A DNA stretch of 64,000 nt from Algibacter pectinivorans (GCF_900112595.1 NZ_FOMI01000004.1:1-64000), one strand, 5' to 3'. Positions 8,578 through 19,885 are shown, counted from the first letter of the stretch. The notes: generated from the sequence alone by a model not told the origin. Program-made: numbers and translations.

Positions 8578-11190
8578 TTGGCAACAAAAAGTAAAAAAGT
8601 AACCCCGTTAATGAAACAATACAATGCTATAAAAGCAAAGTATCCAGATGCTTTGTTGTTGTTTCGTGTGGGCGATTTTTACGAAACTTTTGGTAGCGAT
8701 GCGGTTAAAACGGCAAATATATTAGGCATTATTTTAACCAAGCGTGGTGCCGGTAGCGAAAGCGAAACGGAGTTAGCAGGGTTTCCGCATCATTCATTAA
8801 ACACCTATTTGCCAAAATTGGTAAAAGCTGGCGAGCGTGTTGCCATTTGCGACCAGTTAGAAGATCCTAAACAAACCAAAAATATTGTAAAGCGTGGTGT
8901 TACAGAGTTGGTAACGCCAGGAGTTGCTTTAAATGATGAGGTTTTAGTCTCTAAATCTAACAACTTTTTGTGTTCGGTTTATTTCGATAAAAAATATATA
9001 GGGATATCGTTTTTAGATATTTCTACGGGCGAGTTTTTAACATCGCAGGGTAATGCGGAGTATATTGATAAGTTGCTCCAAAATTTTAGCCCAAGCGAGG
9101 TTTTAGTGTCCAAACAAAAGCGCAGCTTATTTAATAAAACTTTTGGCGAAGATTTTCATACCTTTTATTTAGAAGATTGGGTGTATCAAACCGATTATGC
9201 CTACGAAACTTTAACCAAACACTTTGATACAAAAACCTTAAAAGGCTTTGGTATTGAAGATTTATACGAAGGTATTATTGCGTCGGGTTCTATACTGCAT
9301 TATTTAGGAGAAACTCAGCATCATAAATTACAACATATCACTTCTATTTCTAGAATTGCCGAAGATGATTATGTGTGGATGGATAGATTTACCATAAGAA
9401 ATTTAGAACTTTATAACTCCACAAATAACAATGCGGTTACGCTTTTAAATGTTATTGATAAAACCATTTCGCCTATGGGCGGAAGGTTGTTAAAACGCTG
9501 GTTGGCGCTTCCTTTAAAAAATGTTGAAAAAATAAAACAACGCCACGAGGTGGTAAGTTTTTTAACAAAAGAAGATGCCGTACTTCTAAACATTCAAAAC
9601 CATATTAAGCAAATTGGCGATTTAGAGCGTTTAATTTCTAAAACAGCCACAGGTAAGGTGAATCCACGAGAGGTTATTCAGCTTAAAAACTCCCTAGAAG
9701 CTATTGTGCCCATTAAAGAGCTGGCTTCAAATTGCGATAATGAATCTCTAAAAATTATTGGCGATACCTTACAAAGTTGCCAGGTATTACGCGAAAAAAT
9801 TAAGGAAACTGTTAATGAAGATGCGCCTGTAAATGTTTTAAAAGGAAATAGTATTGCGCCTGGTTTTTCGGCCGAATTGGATGAGTTAAGAGGCTTGTCT
9901 AAATCCGGAAAAAACTATTTAGATAGTATGTTAGAGCGCGAAAGTGAACGCACCGGAATAACATCGCTAAAAATAGCATCCAATAACGTTTTTGGGTATT
10001 ATATAGAAGTTAGAAACACCCATAAAGATAAAGTTCCAGAAGAATGGATACGTAAGCAAACTTTAGTAAATGCAGAGCGTTACATTACCGAAGAACTTAA
10101 AGAATACGAAGCCAAAATATTAGGTGCCGAAGATAGAATACAAGCCATAGAGCAGGAGTTGTTTGCTAAATTGGTTACTTGGTTAAATCAATATATTAAG
10201 CCTGTACAGCAAAATGCTTTTTTAATTGGGCAAATAGATTGTTTATGTGGGTTTGCACAATTGGCAAAAGATAATAATTACATATACCCAACGCTCGATA
10301 ATTCTTTCGATTTAGAAATTAAAGAGGGGCGCCACCCGGTTATAGAAAAACAATTACCAATAGGCGAAGCGTATATTGCTAACGATGTATTTTTGGACAG
10401 AACGGGGCAACAAATTATTATGATTACGGGTCCTAATATGTCTGGTAAATCGGCCATATTACGTCAAACCGCCTTAATCGTGTTATTGGCTCAAATAGGA
10501 AGTTTTGTGCCTGCTAAAGAAGCGAGAATAGGATTGGTTGATAAAATTTTTACTAGAGTTGGTGCTAGCGATAATATATCGATGGGCGAATCTACATTTA
10601 TGGTAGAAATGAATGAAACCGCATCTATTCTTAACAATATCTCCGACAGAAGTTTGGTCCTACTTGATGAAATTGGTCGAGGCACAAGTACTTACGATGG
10701 TATTTCGATAGCATGGGCTATTAGCGAATATTTACATGAGCATCCTGCAAAACCAAAAACCTTATTTGCCACGCACTACCATGAGCTTAATGAAATGAGT
10801 GAAACTTTTGAGCGCATAAAAAACTTTAATGTGTCTGTAAAAGAGTTAAAAGACAATGTTTTGTTTTTAAGAAAATTGGTTGAAGGCGGAAGTGCGCATA
10901 GTTTTGGAATTCATGTGGCAAAAATGGCAGGTATGCCGCAGCAAGTTTTGCATCGCGCTAACAAAATTTTGAAGAAATTAGAGCAGTCGCATTCCAGCGA
11001 AGAGCTTACCGATAAGGTAAAAACAATAAATGACGACATGCAACTCAGTTTTTTTAATTTAGACGACCCATTATTGGAAAATATTAAAGAAGAAATATTA
11101 CACATTGATATTGATACACTTACACCTGTAGAAGCGCTTATGAAATTGAATGAAATTAAGCGAATGTTGGTTAAAAAAAAGCAGGCTTAA
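8578..11190 (+). CDS. mutS: DNA mismatch repair protein MutS
   Basis: 870 residues, full length. Mispair-recognition domain has the [11 protein letters not shown] motif (Phe-X-Glu) near residue 30. The ATPase domain carries Walker A GPNMSGKS at 618-625, signature [14 protein letters not shown], Walker [17 protein letters not shown] and FATHYHEL. The start codon is TTG: the following [16 protein letters not shown] matches the usual MutS N-terminus, whereas the first ATG would remove 11 conserved residues. Binds base mismatches and recruits MutL. Monocistronic. Confidence 0.97.
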   Translation: MATKSKKVTPLMKQYNAIKAKYPDALLLFRVGDFYETFGSDAVKTANILGIILTKRGAGSESETELAGFPHHSLNTYLPKLVKAGERVAICDQLEDPKQTKNIVKRGVTELVTPGVALNDEVLVSKSNNFLCSVYFDKKYIGISFLDISTGEFLTSQGNAEYIDKLLQNFSPSEVLVSKQKRSLFNKTFGEDFHTFYLEDWVYQTDYAYETLTKHFDTKTLKGFGIEDLYEGIIASGSILHYLGETQHHKLQHITSISRIAEDDYVWMDRFTIRNLELYNSTNNNAVTLLNVIDKTISPMGGRLLKRWLALPLKNVEKIKQRHEVVSFLTKEDAVLLNIQNHIKQIGDLERLISKTATGKVNPREVIQLKNSLEAIVPIKELASNCDNESLKIIGDTLQSCQVLREKIKETVNEDAPVNVLKGNSIAPGFSAELDELRGLSKSGKNYLDSMLERESERTGITSLKIASNNVFGYYIEVRNTHKDKVPEEWIRKQTLVNAERYITEELKEYEAKILGAEDRIQAIEQELFAKLVTWLNQYIKPVQQNAFLIGQIDCLCGFAQLAKDNNYIYPTLDNSFDLEIKEGRHPVIEKQLPIGEAYIANDVFLDRTGQQIIMITGPNMSGKSAILRQTALIVLLAQIGSFVPAKEARIGLVDKIFTRVGASDNISMGESTFMVEMNETASILNNISDRSLVLLDEIGRGTSTYDGISIAWAISEYLHEHPAKPKTLFATHYHELNEMSETFERIKNFNVSVKELKDNVLFLRKLVEGGSAHSFGIHVAKMAGMPQQVLHRANKILKKLEQSHSSEELTDKVKTINDDMQLSFFNLDDPLLENIKEEILHIDIDTLTPVEALMKLNEIKRMLVKKKQA

Positions 11191-11219
11191 AATTTTTTTA
11201 ATTTATTTTAGCAAAACGC

Positions 11220-11249
11220 TTTGGTATTCCTAGAAATATTTTAAATTTG
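11220..11249 (+). promoter_or_regulatory. Promoter of the tRNA operon
   Basis: TTTG at 11220-11223 and TAAATTTG at 11242-11249, separated by 18 bases, fit the Bacteroidota -33/-7 promoter. Transcription would begin about 30 bases before tRNA-Gly. Confidence 0.6.
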
Positions 11250-11288
11250 CATCCGCAATAGCAATATTGCAAGTTCATATAAAAGACT

Positions 11289-11360
11289 GCGAAAGTAGCT
11301 CAGGGGTAGAGCATCACCTTGCCAAGGTGGGGGTCGCGGGTTCAAATCCCGTCTTTCGCT
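11289..11360 (+). tRNA. tRNA-Gly (GCC)
   Basis: 72 bases. Acceptor stem GCGAAAG/CTTTCGC, discriminator T, D arm AGCTCAGGGGTAGAGC, anticodon loop with GCC flanked by CACCTT and AAGGTG, T arm GCGGGTTCAAATCCCGT. The CCA end is not encoded. First gene of a two-tRNA transcript. Confidence 0.96.
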
Positions 11361-11386
11361 CTGAAACTTTCTTAAAATATACCAAT

Positions 11387-11470
11387 GCTGAAGTGGTGGA
11401 ATTGGTAGACACGTTGGACTTAAAATCCAATGTCCATTAGGACGTACGGGTTCAAGTCCCGTCTTCAGTA
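11387..11470 (+). tRNA. tRNA-Leu (TAA)
   Basis: 84 bases with a long variable arm (TGTCCATTAGGACGT), as expected for class II tRNA. Acceptor GCTGAAG/CTTCAGT including one G-T pair, discriminator A. Anticodon loop CTTAAAA closed by TTGGA/TCCAA gives anticodon TAA. The CCA end is not encoded. A strong terminator follows 8 bases later. Confidence 0.96.
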
Positions 11471-11478
11471 CAGATGAA

Positions 11479-11508
11479 AGGCCGAAACGAAAGTTTCGGC
11501 CTTTTTTT
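11479..11508 (+). terminator. Intrinsic terminator of the tRNA operon
   Basis: AGGCCGAAAC-GAAA-GTTTCGGCCT, a perfect 10-bp stem with a GAAA loop, followed by a T tract. Confidence 0.93.
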
Positions 11509-12758
11509 GTTTTAAAAATATGCTGAAGGCTCGTTTTGTATTTATTTTTAAAGTAAAAGGTAATCCAAATATTTATATTAACATGTTAAAATAGAGACTC
11601 GATATAGGTAATTCCTGTCTCCTTAGAAAAAGCCTTGTCTTTTGTTAGTTTAGGCTTTTTATTTAAACCAATCTGTAAAAATAAAGACCAGTTTATTATT
11701 TTAATACATTTTTAAGTAGTAATCTGGTATTCAAATATGTTAGCTTAACATATCTATTTGGGTTTAGATATTTAAGACAAGTTGTTCAATTTCTATTTTA
11801 GTACCTAATATCCATTTTAAATTGTAATTGGTTTAGCTTTTTATGTCTATAATTTAGTTAATATAAAGCTTATTCCGTATTGCGATGGTCGGTCATTTGG
11901 GTTATATAGCTGTTACATTAAAAAAATCTACTTTATAAAATTAGATATTAAAAAATATGTGTTTTTAGCATTAATAAATTTTAAAACAAAGGTGTGTTCT
12001 TTATTGAATGCCCATATATAGCATCATTTGTTACATAAGATGCATCATTTGTTGTAAACCTAATTTTAGCATAATTATATTTTTGTTTCACATTAATTTA
12101 AAATTATTTTTAATAGTATAGTTTTATAAGAAACGTAGGTACTTCTTCTATTATAAGGAGTATAGTTAAGGAAGAATTTTGTAAGGCTTTAGCTTTTGTG
12201 TAAAAAGTACCTAAGCAATCTAAAAAAATGATTGTGCAGCACTAATACCAAACTATTATCCCGTATCAATTTACTATACAGTGTCGTTTTAAAAAGAGAA
12301 TGCAACGTAAGCAAACTCAAAATTAATGAGATAGATATTTTATTTAACGGCACTTATTTTGGTTAAAAGGTGGTAAGTTATTGATAAAAAACTTTATTTA
12401 ATATAGCGCTAGGATGTTGTAAATTGATGGTAAGTGTTTTTTGTGAATTTGGATTTGGTAAATGCATGTAAAACAGATTAAACTCGTTGGCTAATTTTAG
12501 CTTTTTTAAATTAAAAGTAAATAAAAACTTAAGAGTCTAGTGTTTGTAGTAAGATTAAGAAATTTATGTCTTTTTTATATTTGTATAATTTGTGAGTTTT
12601 TTTAACTATTATGCGAGCAACTAGCAAGGGAAGTAGTATTTAAAATATATACTTTTAACGAGTAATTGAAAAGATCAATTATATTTCTAGGAATCTAAAT
12701 TAATTCTCCGAAATTTAAAGTTATAAAACCAACCAAAACTAAAACCAAACTAAATATA
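11509..12758. other. Long AT-rich intergenic region upstream of the DUF5060/HTCS operon
   Basis: About 1.25 kb with no credible gene on either strand. It holds paired 12-bp direct repeats at 12021-12053 followed by a -7 box at 12078, and a second candidate -7 box TATATTTG at 12576-12583. Either promoter would give a long leader (about 670 or 170 bases) before the ATG at 12759. Confidence 0.6.
12021..12085 (+). promoter_or_regulatory. Phased direct repeats and promoter, candidate HTCS-controlled site
   Basis: GCATCATTTGTT occurs at 12021-12032 and again at 12042-12053, exactly 21 bases apart. A TATTTTTG box (TAnnTTTG) lies at 12078-12085, so the second repeat borders the -33 region. This is the arrangement of an AraC-type activator site. 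The HTCS encoded at 15600 ends in an AraC-type domain and is the natural candidate regulator. Related repeats occur at 19853 and 23844. Confidence 0.5.
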
Positions 12759-15587
12759 ATGAAAACCCTAACTGTACTTTTGTTTTTTATTTCACAACTT
12801 ACTTTTTCTCAATACAAAGACCTTAAAGTAGATGGAACATTTAAAAAATGGCAAAAAGTAACCTTAAGTTTTACTGGCGATACTTTTAATGAAAGTCAAG
12901 AAGATAATCCCTTTTTAAATTACAGACTTAATGTTGTTTTTAAACATAAAAACAAAACATATGTAGTTCCTGGTTTTTATGCCGCCGATGGTAATGCAGC
13001 CGAAACAAGCGCCAAAACCGGTAAGGTTTGGCAAGTACGATTTATGCCAGATGAGGTTGGTACTTGGACCTACCAAGTATCCTTTAGAAAAGGGAAAAAT
13101 ATAGCCATAAATGATGATATAAATGCAGGCGAACCTGTTGCTTTTGATGCTTTAAAAGGTGCTTTTGAAATTGCAAATCCAGATGAAGGCGAAAAAGGCA
13201 GGTTGCAATATAAAGGCGACAGATATTTACACTATGCCGAAACCAACGCGCCCTTTTTAAAAGGGGGCACAGACAGTCCTGAAAACTTTTTAGGCTATTA
13301 TGAGTTCGATCAAACACCAGATAAACACAGGTACGAGCCGCACGCTCAAGATTGGAAAAAAGGAGATCCAACGTGGCAAAACGGCAAAGGTAAAAACATT
13401 ATTGGAGCATTAAATTATTTAGCTTCAAAAGGGATGAATTCGGTTTATTTTTTAACCATGAATGTGCAAGGCGATGGAAAAGATGTTTGGCCGTGGACCG
13501 ATGAAAATGAGCGTTACCGTTTTGATTGTAGTAAGCTAGACCAATGGGAACTTGTTTTCGATCACATGGATGCGCTAGGGTTAATGCTTCATATAGTAAC
13601 TCAAGAAACAGAAAACGAGCTGTTAATGGATATTGGCGAACTTGGTGTACAACGAAAATTGTATTACCGAGAGTTAATCGCAAGGTTTTCTCATCATTTA
13701 GCAATAACATGGAATTTAGGAGAAGAAAATGGCCCTGTACATTGGTCTCCAAAAGGACAAAATGATAGCGATAGAAAAGCTATGGCTAAGTATATTAAAA
13801 CTCATGATCCTTATAAGAATTTTGTGGTGTTACATACACATTCCTTACCAGAAGAGCAGGATTTGTATTTAAATCCATTACTAGGTTATCCGTTTTTAGA
13901 TGGTCCTTCTATGCAAACACACAAACCGGATTTAATTCACGACATAACCAAAAAATGGATTAACGAATCTCAAAAAAGTGGAAGGAATTGGGTTGTAAAT
14001 CAAGATGAAATAGGTCCTGCTGATACTGGAGCAAAACCAGATAAGGACGACCCTAACCACAATGATATAAGACATCGCGTATTATGGGCAAATTTAATGG
14101 CTGGAGGTGCTGGTGTAGAGTGGTATTTTGGATACAAATTTGATCATAACGATTTAAATTGCGAAGATTGGCGTTCTAGAGATGATGTTTGGAATCAAAC
14201 AAGATATGCTTTGGACTTTTTTCAGAAACATTTGCCTTTTTCAGAAATGCAATCTGCCGATGGTTTAACCGAGAATCCAAACGATTTTGTTTTTGCAAAA
14301 AATAATGATACCTACGCCATTTACTTACCAGAAGTAATAGAAACAAAAATCAACTTATTTGGTTCTAAAAACACGTTTCAAGTAAAATGGTATAACCCAA
14401 GAACCGGTGGAGACTTACAAATCGGAAGTGTTAAAACTATAGAAGGTGGTCAAAAGGCAGATATTGGGTTTCCGCCAAATAAAGAAAAAGATTGGGTCGC
14501 GTTGTTAAGCTTAAAACGTAACACAAAAAAAGGTGCTTTAAAAACAAAAAAGGAGGTAGTAACCTTAAGTGCTTTAACAGATTTTGAAATAGAAGCAAAT
14601 CAAAACAAAGCGGTATACTATAAAGATAAACCTAACGGTGTTTTTGCTATTAATGCTGCAGATAAAGGACAACGCTCTAAGTATGCGTATGCAACCACAA
14701 GGTTTAATGGAGTGTCTGGTTTGTATGATTTGGCGTTTATTTCAATGGCCGAGAATGATGGTGAATCGGAATACCTTATTTTAAAAAATGGTAGTGTTAT
14801 AAGTGAGGTAACAAACCCGGAAACAGATAAAGCATTTGAAGAAGCACGTCATAATCTAGGTCTAGTTTTTATTGCAGAGCATGATATAATACAAATAGCA
14901 TCTAAGGCTGTTACAAACAAAAAAATACCTGAAAACGATGAAACAGCTTGGTCTAGAGGCCGTTGGAGTCGTTTAATTTTAACACCTGAAGGCATGGTAA
15001 CTAAACATATGTTGCAAGCTGAAACTGCTTTTACAGAAAAAGATGGGGTGTTAGAAATTGAGGCAGAGAATTTTCATTATAATTCAAAAAACGGAACAAA
15101 CAGAACGTGGATTGTTAAAACGGCTAAAGAGAAAACAGACCAAAGTAAAACCGCAAGCTCTAATACATATATCGAGGCCTTTCCGGATACACGTATTACG
15201 CACGACGATATTTTAATTACAGGCGATAACTTTTTCCCTTTGCCAGGTGTTGGAGGTTTGGTTTCGTACAAAATAAACGTTAGTACAGCTGGCCGTTACT
15301 ATGTTTGGGTTAGTGCTTATTCTAATGGTACCGAAGATAACGGGGTGCATGTTGGCGTAAATAATACGTGGCCAGAAAGTGGTGCGCGTATGCAATGGTG
15401 CAAGGGTAAAAATAAATGGACATGGTCCTCGGCACAACGAGATCCAGATAATCATTGCGGAACGCCAAAAACCATATTTTTAGACCTCGAAGAAGGAACG
15501 TCTATTTTATCTTTCTCCATGAGAGAAGATGGTTTTAAAATGGATAGAATTATTCTAACAAAAGATGTTAACTTTAGTCCTAAATAA
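12759..15587 (+). CDS. Secreted DUF5060-type putative glycoside hydrolase
   Basis: 942 residues with a signal peptide ending near TFSQ (about residue 18). Residues ~20-110 are the DUF5060 beta-sandwich (WQKVTLSFTGDTFNE, VPGFYAADGNA, WQVRFMPDEVGTWTYQVSF). A TIM-barrel-like domain follows, with WNLGEENG and VNQDEIGPADTG supplying candidate acid/base and nucleophile Glu, as in clan GH-A. The last ~190 residues resemble a carbohydrate-binding beta-sandwich (EIEAENF, GRYYVWVSAYSNGTEDNG, MREDGFKMDRIILT). Polysaccharide substrate unknown. The HTCS gene follows after 12 bases, probably the same operon. Confidence 0.8.
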   Translation: MKTLTVLLFFISQLTFSQYKDLKVDGTFKKWQKVTLSFTGDTFNESQEDNPFLNYRLNVVFKHKNKTYVVPGFYAADGNAAETSAKTGKVWQVRFMPDEVGTWTYQVSFRKGKNIAINDDINAGEPVAFDALKGAFEIANPDEGEKGRLQYKGDRYLHYAETNAPFLKGGTDSPENFLGYYEFDQTPDKHRYEPHAQDWKKGDPTWQNGKGKNIIGALNYLASKGMNSVYFLTMNVQGDGKDVWPWTDENERYRFDCSKLDQWELVFDHMDALGLMLHIVTQETENELLMDIGELGVQRKLYYRELIARFSHHLAITWNLGEENGPVHWSPKGQNDSDRKAMAKYIKTHDPYKNFVVLHTHSLPEEQDLYLNPLLGYPFLDGPSMQTHKPDLIHDITKKWINESQKSGRNWVVNQDEIGPADTGAKPDKDDPNHNDIRHRVLWANLMAGGAGVEWYFGYKFDHNDLNCEDWRSRDDVWNQTRYALDFFQKHLPFSEMQSADGLTENPNDFVFAKNNDTYAIYLPEVIETKINLFGSKNTFQVKWYNPRTGGDLQIGSVKTIEGGQKADIGFPPNKEKDWVALLSLKRNTKKGALKTKKEVVTLSALTDFEIEANQNKAVYYKDKPNGVFAINAADKGQRSKYAYATTRFNGVSGLYDLAFISMAENDGESEYLILKNGSVISEVTNPETDKAFEEARHNLGLVFIAEHDIIQIASKAVTNKKIPENDETAWSRGRWSRLILTPEGMVTKHMLQAETAFTEKDGVLEIEAENFHYNSKNGTNRTWIVKTAKEKTDQSKTASSNTYIEAFPDTRITHDDILITGDNFFPLPGVGGLVSYKINVSTAGRYYVWVSAYSNGTEDNGVHVGVNNTWPESGARMQWCKGKNKWTWSSAQRDPDNHCGTPKTIFLDLEEGTSILSFSMREDGFKMDRIILTKDVNFSPK

Positions 15588-15599
15588 AATTGTAACACT

Positions 15600-18500
15600 A
15601 TGCAGCTAAAAAGATGGATCATTCTTTTCTTTTTTTTAGGGTTTATATTTACCTTAAATTTTGAAGCACAAACTCCTACTGAAGATTTTCAATTTGTTAA
15701 TATAAAAGAAGGCATTTCTAAAGTTGGTATATATTCCATTATTCAAGATCACTATGGCTTTGTTTGGATATGTACTAATGGTTCTGGTCTGTATAAGTTT
15801 GACGGCGTTGATTATACTTCATATAAGTACAAAGTAGGAGACTCAACGGCGTTGCGAAGTAATCTTGTTTTTTCTTCCTATCTAGATAAAGAAAACCGGC
15901 TTTGGTTTGGTACAGAAGATGGTTTAAATCTATATAACAGAGATTTAGATGATTTTAAAAAGATACCTCTTGGTAATTCTAACGAAATTGGAGTTTCTGT
16001 ATTAAGTATTAAAGAAGATAATCGAGGAAATCTTTTAATTGGAACTAAAGATTTGGGTTTATTCATGCTTAATTTAGAAAATCGAGAGGTTGTTCGAGTA
16101 ACAAAAAGAAATCGTTATCCAGCTATAAACTCCATAGAAATATGCAATGAAACTGTGTATTTAGGAACTAGTGTTGGGCTTAGGGTGTTAGATTATTCTA
16201 GTAATAAAATTAGAAAGCCTCATAACAGTAGTAATATAAATTTTAACTTACCTATACAAACCTTAAAGCGGACTACAAATAATCATCTATGGGCGGGAAC
16301 TTACGGTAATGGTGTAATTAAGTACCAAACTGAAAAAGATACAATTATAAAAGTTTTAAATTTTAAAATAACTAATAAACGTATACTAGCAATGACTCAG
16401 TTGGCAGATCATTCTATATTAATTGGCTCGGAAAATGACGGCCTTTTTCATCTTAATACTAAGGGAGAGTTAATAAAAAAATACGTAAATGATAAAAGAG
16501 ATGAAAATAGTATTCGATCAAACTCCATTTGGTCTTTGTTTCTTGATAAAGAAAACCGTATATGGTTGGGTTACTACAATAGCGGAGTGGCGGTAAGCGA
16601 TAAGTTTTTTGATAAATTTGGAAATATTGAAAGCTTAACAAGTAATATAAATTCGTTACAAACGGGCTCAGTAACATGCCTTGTTAAAGGTACTAACGAC
16701 CAAATTTGGGTTTCTATGGATGGAGGAGGAATCGATATAATAGATACTAAAAACCTAAATTTTAAGCACGTAAATATTTCGTCTACCAAGCATTACTCTG
16801 GATTAACTAGTAATTATATTCAAACTATTTTTATTGATAGTAAAGAAAATATTTGGGCAGGAAGTTGGGATAATGGTTATTATGTACTTAAAAAAGACTC
16901 AAATAAGTTTAAGAATGTAAATGTAGAAAACTCCAAGGGAGATTTGGGCTCTAATGCTATTTTGTCTATAACCGAAGATCAAGATGGTATTATTTGGATG
17001 GGATCGTTCTATACCGGAATATACGCATATAATCCAAAAACAAATATACTTAAAAACTATAATTCTGGTCCATTTGAAAGTATTTCAAATACCGATGTTA
17101 GAAAAATATTAGTAGATAACGATAATGCTATTTGGTTTGGTACAATCGATGGGCTTTTTAAAATAGATAAAGGAGATAATCAGGAATTAAAACTTACTTC
17201 ATTACAAGAAAAGATGTCTCAAGCTCCTAATAACCAAAAAAGTGCCAATCATATTTTATCCTTATTTCAATGTTCAAAGGGCTATATTTGGATTGGTACA
17301 CGCGGTGCAGGACTTTGCAGATACAACAAGAAATCCAACGAACTTAAATGGTATAATAAAATTACAGGTTTACAAGAAGAAAATGTTACCGGGATTATTG
17401 AAGATAACGCAGGGACTATTTGGATATCGGGTAATTCGGGGATTTCAAAAATAAATATTGAAACAAACGAGGTTAAAAGTTATACCTCTAGCGATGGGTT
17501 GCTATCCGACGATTTTAACTTTAACGCCACCTTAAAAGATGAAAATGGTGTGCTTTATTTTGGTAATTACAAAGGTATAGATTTTTTTAATCCAGAAAAG
17601 TTAGAAGTAAACTCTAGTGTACCTTCATTATATTTAACAGGATTGAAAATTTTTAATAAACAAGTTGCTCCAAACCAGAAAAACAGTCCGCTTACTAAGG
17701 TTATCGCCGAAACTAAGAGTTTAGAATTTAATTACGAACAAACTGTATTTACTATTGAATATATAGGGATTAATTATACCAGACCAGAAAAAAATCAATA
17801 CGCCTATTACTTAGAAGGTTTTGAGGACTCTTGGAATTATGTTGGTGATTTACAAAGTGCTACTTATACAAATCTTGATTATGGTAATTATACTTTTAAA
17901 CTAAAAGCAGCAAATAATGATGGTGTTTGGAACGAAACCCCTCTAGAGCTTAAAATAACTATGTTACCACCATGGTGGAAAACAAATGTTGCTATGCTAT
18001 GTTATATAACTTTATTTTTTATGGGCGTATACCTATTAAATAGAATGACACAAAGCCGTATAAAGGAGAAAGAGGCTATTAAAAATGAACGTATAAAGCG
18101 AGCACAAGAAGATCAATTAAATGAGAAGAAAATACAGTTTTTTACTAATATTTCTCATGAGTTTAGAACGCCACTTACATTAATAATAAATCCGTTGCAG
18201 GACATTCTTCGAGATAAAAGTCTAGCTCTTCCTTATATAGTAAAAGATAAATTGGATGTTATTTACAGAAATACAGATAGACTATATAGAATGATAAATG
18301 AGCTTATGGACTTTAGAAAGTTGGAGCTCGATAAAGTTAATATTAGAGCTTCAGAATTTAATCTTGTTAGTTTAACAAAGGATGTGGTTGCTTTTTTTAA
18401 GGAAGAAGCTTCTAGCCGTAACATCTATCTTTCCATGGATGCCGATGTGCCCGAATTACCAATTTGGGCAGATGCTAGTATGTTGGAAAAAATCATCTTC

Positions 18501-19739
18501 AATATTATGTCTAATGCTATAAAAGTGACTCCAGATGGTGGTGCTATTAATGCAGATATTTTATCGACAGACGATTTGGTTTTATTTCCTTTAATAGACG
18601 AGAAAAATCCGCGTAAAGCTTTAGAAATTAGAATATCAGATACAGGTCCAGGTCTAGAAAAGGACCAGATTAATAAAATTTTCGAACGCTTTTATCAAAT
18701 TGAAAATCTTAACAAAGGCTATTATGGTAGCACAGGTATTGGTTTAGAGGTTGTACAGAGTTTTATAAAATTGCATAAAGGAAAAGTTGAAGTGGAAAGT
18801 GAAGTTGGTAAGGGAACCACATTTAGAATTTTACTTCCTGCTGGAAATGCTCATTTTACAAAAGAGCAGCTTGCACCTCAGGTAATTTCAGAAAGCACTA
18901 AAAAAGAAAAATTTATTTTAAACGCTGGTGTCGAATCTGTTGAAACAGATATAGATAACGATGCAGGAAACGATACCAGGTCGAGTACTTTACTTATTGT
19001 AGAAGATAGTGTTGAACTTAGAAAATATTTAAAAAGCGAATTAATAAATAATTATAAAATACTAATAGCAAAAAACGGAAAAGAAGGTCTAAAAATAGCA
19101 AAAGAATCAATACCAGATATGATTTTAACCGATGTTATTATGCCAGAAATGGATGGTTTTGAGTTTTGTAAGCAAATAAAAACAGATATAAAAACAAGTC
19201 ATATCCCGCTGTTAATGCTAACAGCTAAAACTAGAATAGACGACCGTATGGAAGGTATTGGTTTTGGTGCCGATGCCTATATGGTAAAACCGTTTGATAT
19301 GCGTTTGTTAAAATTGCGTTTAGAGCAGTTAATAACTAGTAGAAAACTAATATTTGATAAGTATTTTTCGGATATTAGTGGTAAAGAAAAGGCAGAAACA
19401 ACCTCTATTGATAAAGAGTTTATACAAAAAGTACTAAGTTATATAAGTGAAAATATGAGCGATTCGGATTTAAGTGTAGAGGTTTTAGCATCGCAACTAA
19501 ACTTAAGTAGAAGCCAACTTTATCGTAAAATAAAATCGCTTACGGGTCAAACGGTCAATGAGTTTTTAAGAAAGCTACGTATACAAAAAGCTAAACAGAT
19601 TCTTGAAACAGGAAACTCTAATATTAGTGAAGTTTGTTATAAAGTAGGGTTTTCTTCACCGTCGTATTTTACGAAATGTTTTAAAGCTCACTTTGGTATT
19701 CTTCCTACCGAGGTGAAGGTAAAAAAGGATGACAACTAG
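15600..19739 (+). CDS. Hybrid two-component system (HTCS) sensor-regulator
   Basis: 1379 residues. Signal peptide, then a periplasmic sensor of repeated Reg_prop blades (to about 690; recurring IWFGT/IWIGT) and a Y_Y_Y domain (~700-785). One membrane segment near 795-820. Histidine kinase: phosphoacceptor His853 in NISHEFRTPLT, then N box and ISDTGPGLE/GSTGIGLEVV. Receiver domain LLIVEDSVELR with phospho-Asp1178 in LTDVIMPEMDG. AraC-type DNA-binding domain at the end (LNLSRSQLYRKI, VCYKVGFSSPSYFTKCFKAHFG). Such proteins sense oligosaccharides in the periplasm and switch on nearby carbohydrate genes; likely targets are its own operon and the GH10 genes. Confidence 0.96.
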   Translation: MQLKRWIILFFFLGFIFTLNFEAQTPTEDFQFVNIKEGISKVGIYSIIQDHYGFVWICTNGSGLYKFDGVDYTSYKYKVGDSTALRSNLVFSSYLDKENRLWFGTEDGLNLYNRDLDDFKKIPLGNSNEIGVSVLSIKEDNRGNLLIGTKDLGLFMLNLENREVVRVTKRNRYPAINSIEICNETVYLGTSVGLRVLDYSSNKIRKPHNSSNINFNLPIQTLKRTTNNHLWAGTYGNGVIKYQTEKDTIIKVLNFKITNKRILAMTQLADHSILIGSENDGLFHLNTKGELIKKYVNDKRDENSIRSNSIWSLFLDKENRIWLGYYNSGVAVSDKFFDKFGNIESLTSNINSLQTGSVTCLVKGTNDQIWVSMDGGGIDIIDTKNLNFKHVNISSTKHYSGLTSNYIQTIFIDSKENIWAGSWDNGYYVLKKDSNKFKNVNVENSKGDLGSNAILSITEDQDGIIWMGSFYTGIYAYNPKTNILKNYNSGPFESISNTDVRKILVDNDNAIWFGTIDGLFKIDKGDNQELKLTSLQEKMSQAPNNQKSANHILSLFQCSKGYIWIGTRGAGLCRYNKKSNELKWYNKITGLQEENVTGIIEDNAGTIWISGNSGISKINIETNEVKSYTSSDGLLSDDFNFNATLKDENGVLYFGNYKGIDFFNPEKLEVNSSVPSLYLTGLKIFNKQVAPNQKNSPLTKVIAETKSLEFNYEQTVFTIEYIGINYTRPEKNQYAYYLEGFEDSWNYVGDLQSATYTNLDYGNYTFKLKAANNDGVWNETPLELKITMLPPWWKTNVAMLCYITLFFMGVYLLNRMTQSRIKEKEAIKNERIKRAQEDQLNEKKIQFFTNISHEFRTPLTLIINPLQDILRDKSLALPYIVKDKLDVIYRNTDRLYRMINELMDFRKLELDKVNIRASEFNLVSLTKDVVAFFKEEASSRNIYLSMDADVPELPIWADASMLEKIIFNIMSNAIKVTPDGGAINADILSTDDLVLFPLIDEKNPRKALEIRISDTGPGLEKDQINKIFERFYQIENLNKGYYGSTGIGLEVVQSFIKLHKGKVEVESEVGKGTTFRILLPAGNAHFTKEQLAPQVISESTKKEKFILNAGVESVETDIDNDAGNDTRSSTLLIVEDSVELRKYLKSELINNYKILIAKNGKEGLKIAKESIPDMILTDVIMPEMDGFEFCKQIKTDIKTSHIPLLMLTAKTRIDDRMEGIGFGADAYMVKPFDMRLLKLRLEQLITSRKLIFDKYFSDISGKEKAETTSIDKEFIQKVLSYISENMSDSDLSVEVLASQLNLSRSQLYRKIKSLTGQTVNEFLRKLRIQKAKQILETGNSNISEVCYKVGFSSPSYFTKCFKAHFGILPTEVKVKKDDN

Positions 19740-19852
19740 ATAAGCAATACTTTAAAGTAAACAGTAAAACATATAAAGCCCACCGTTTTAATTCGAAATT
19801 GCTTTGCGCTAAAAGTGTGATTTGCGAAGTTTAACCTGTATACAAGGTTAGT

Positions 19853-19885
19853 AATAAATGTTGCGGGGAGTGAATCAAATGTTGT
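19853..19885 (-). promoter_or_regulatory. Second pair of 21-bp phased repeats
   Basis: AAATGTTG occurs at 19856-19863 and 19877-19884, exactly 21 bases apart. Read on the minus strand these are CAACATTT, matching the CATTTG-core repeats at 12021/12042. A TATATTTG -7 box lies about 85 bases downstream on the plus strand. The motif is reversed relative to that promoter, which weakens the assignment. Confidence 0.42.

Noticed and set aside
11594-11622. GAGAC...GTCTC inverted repeat after the tRNA terminator
   Set aside because: Five-base arms with a 19-base loop are expected by chance in this AT-rich region.
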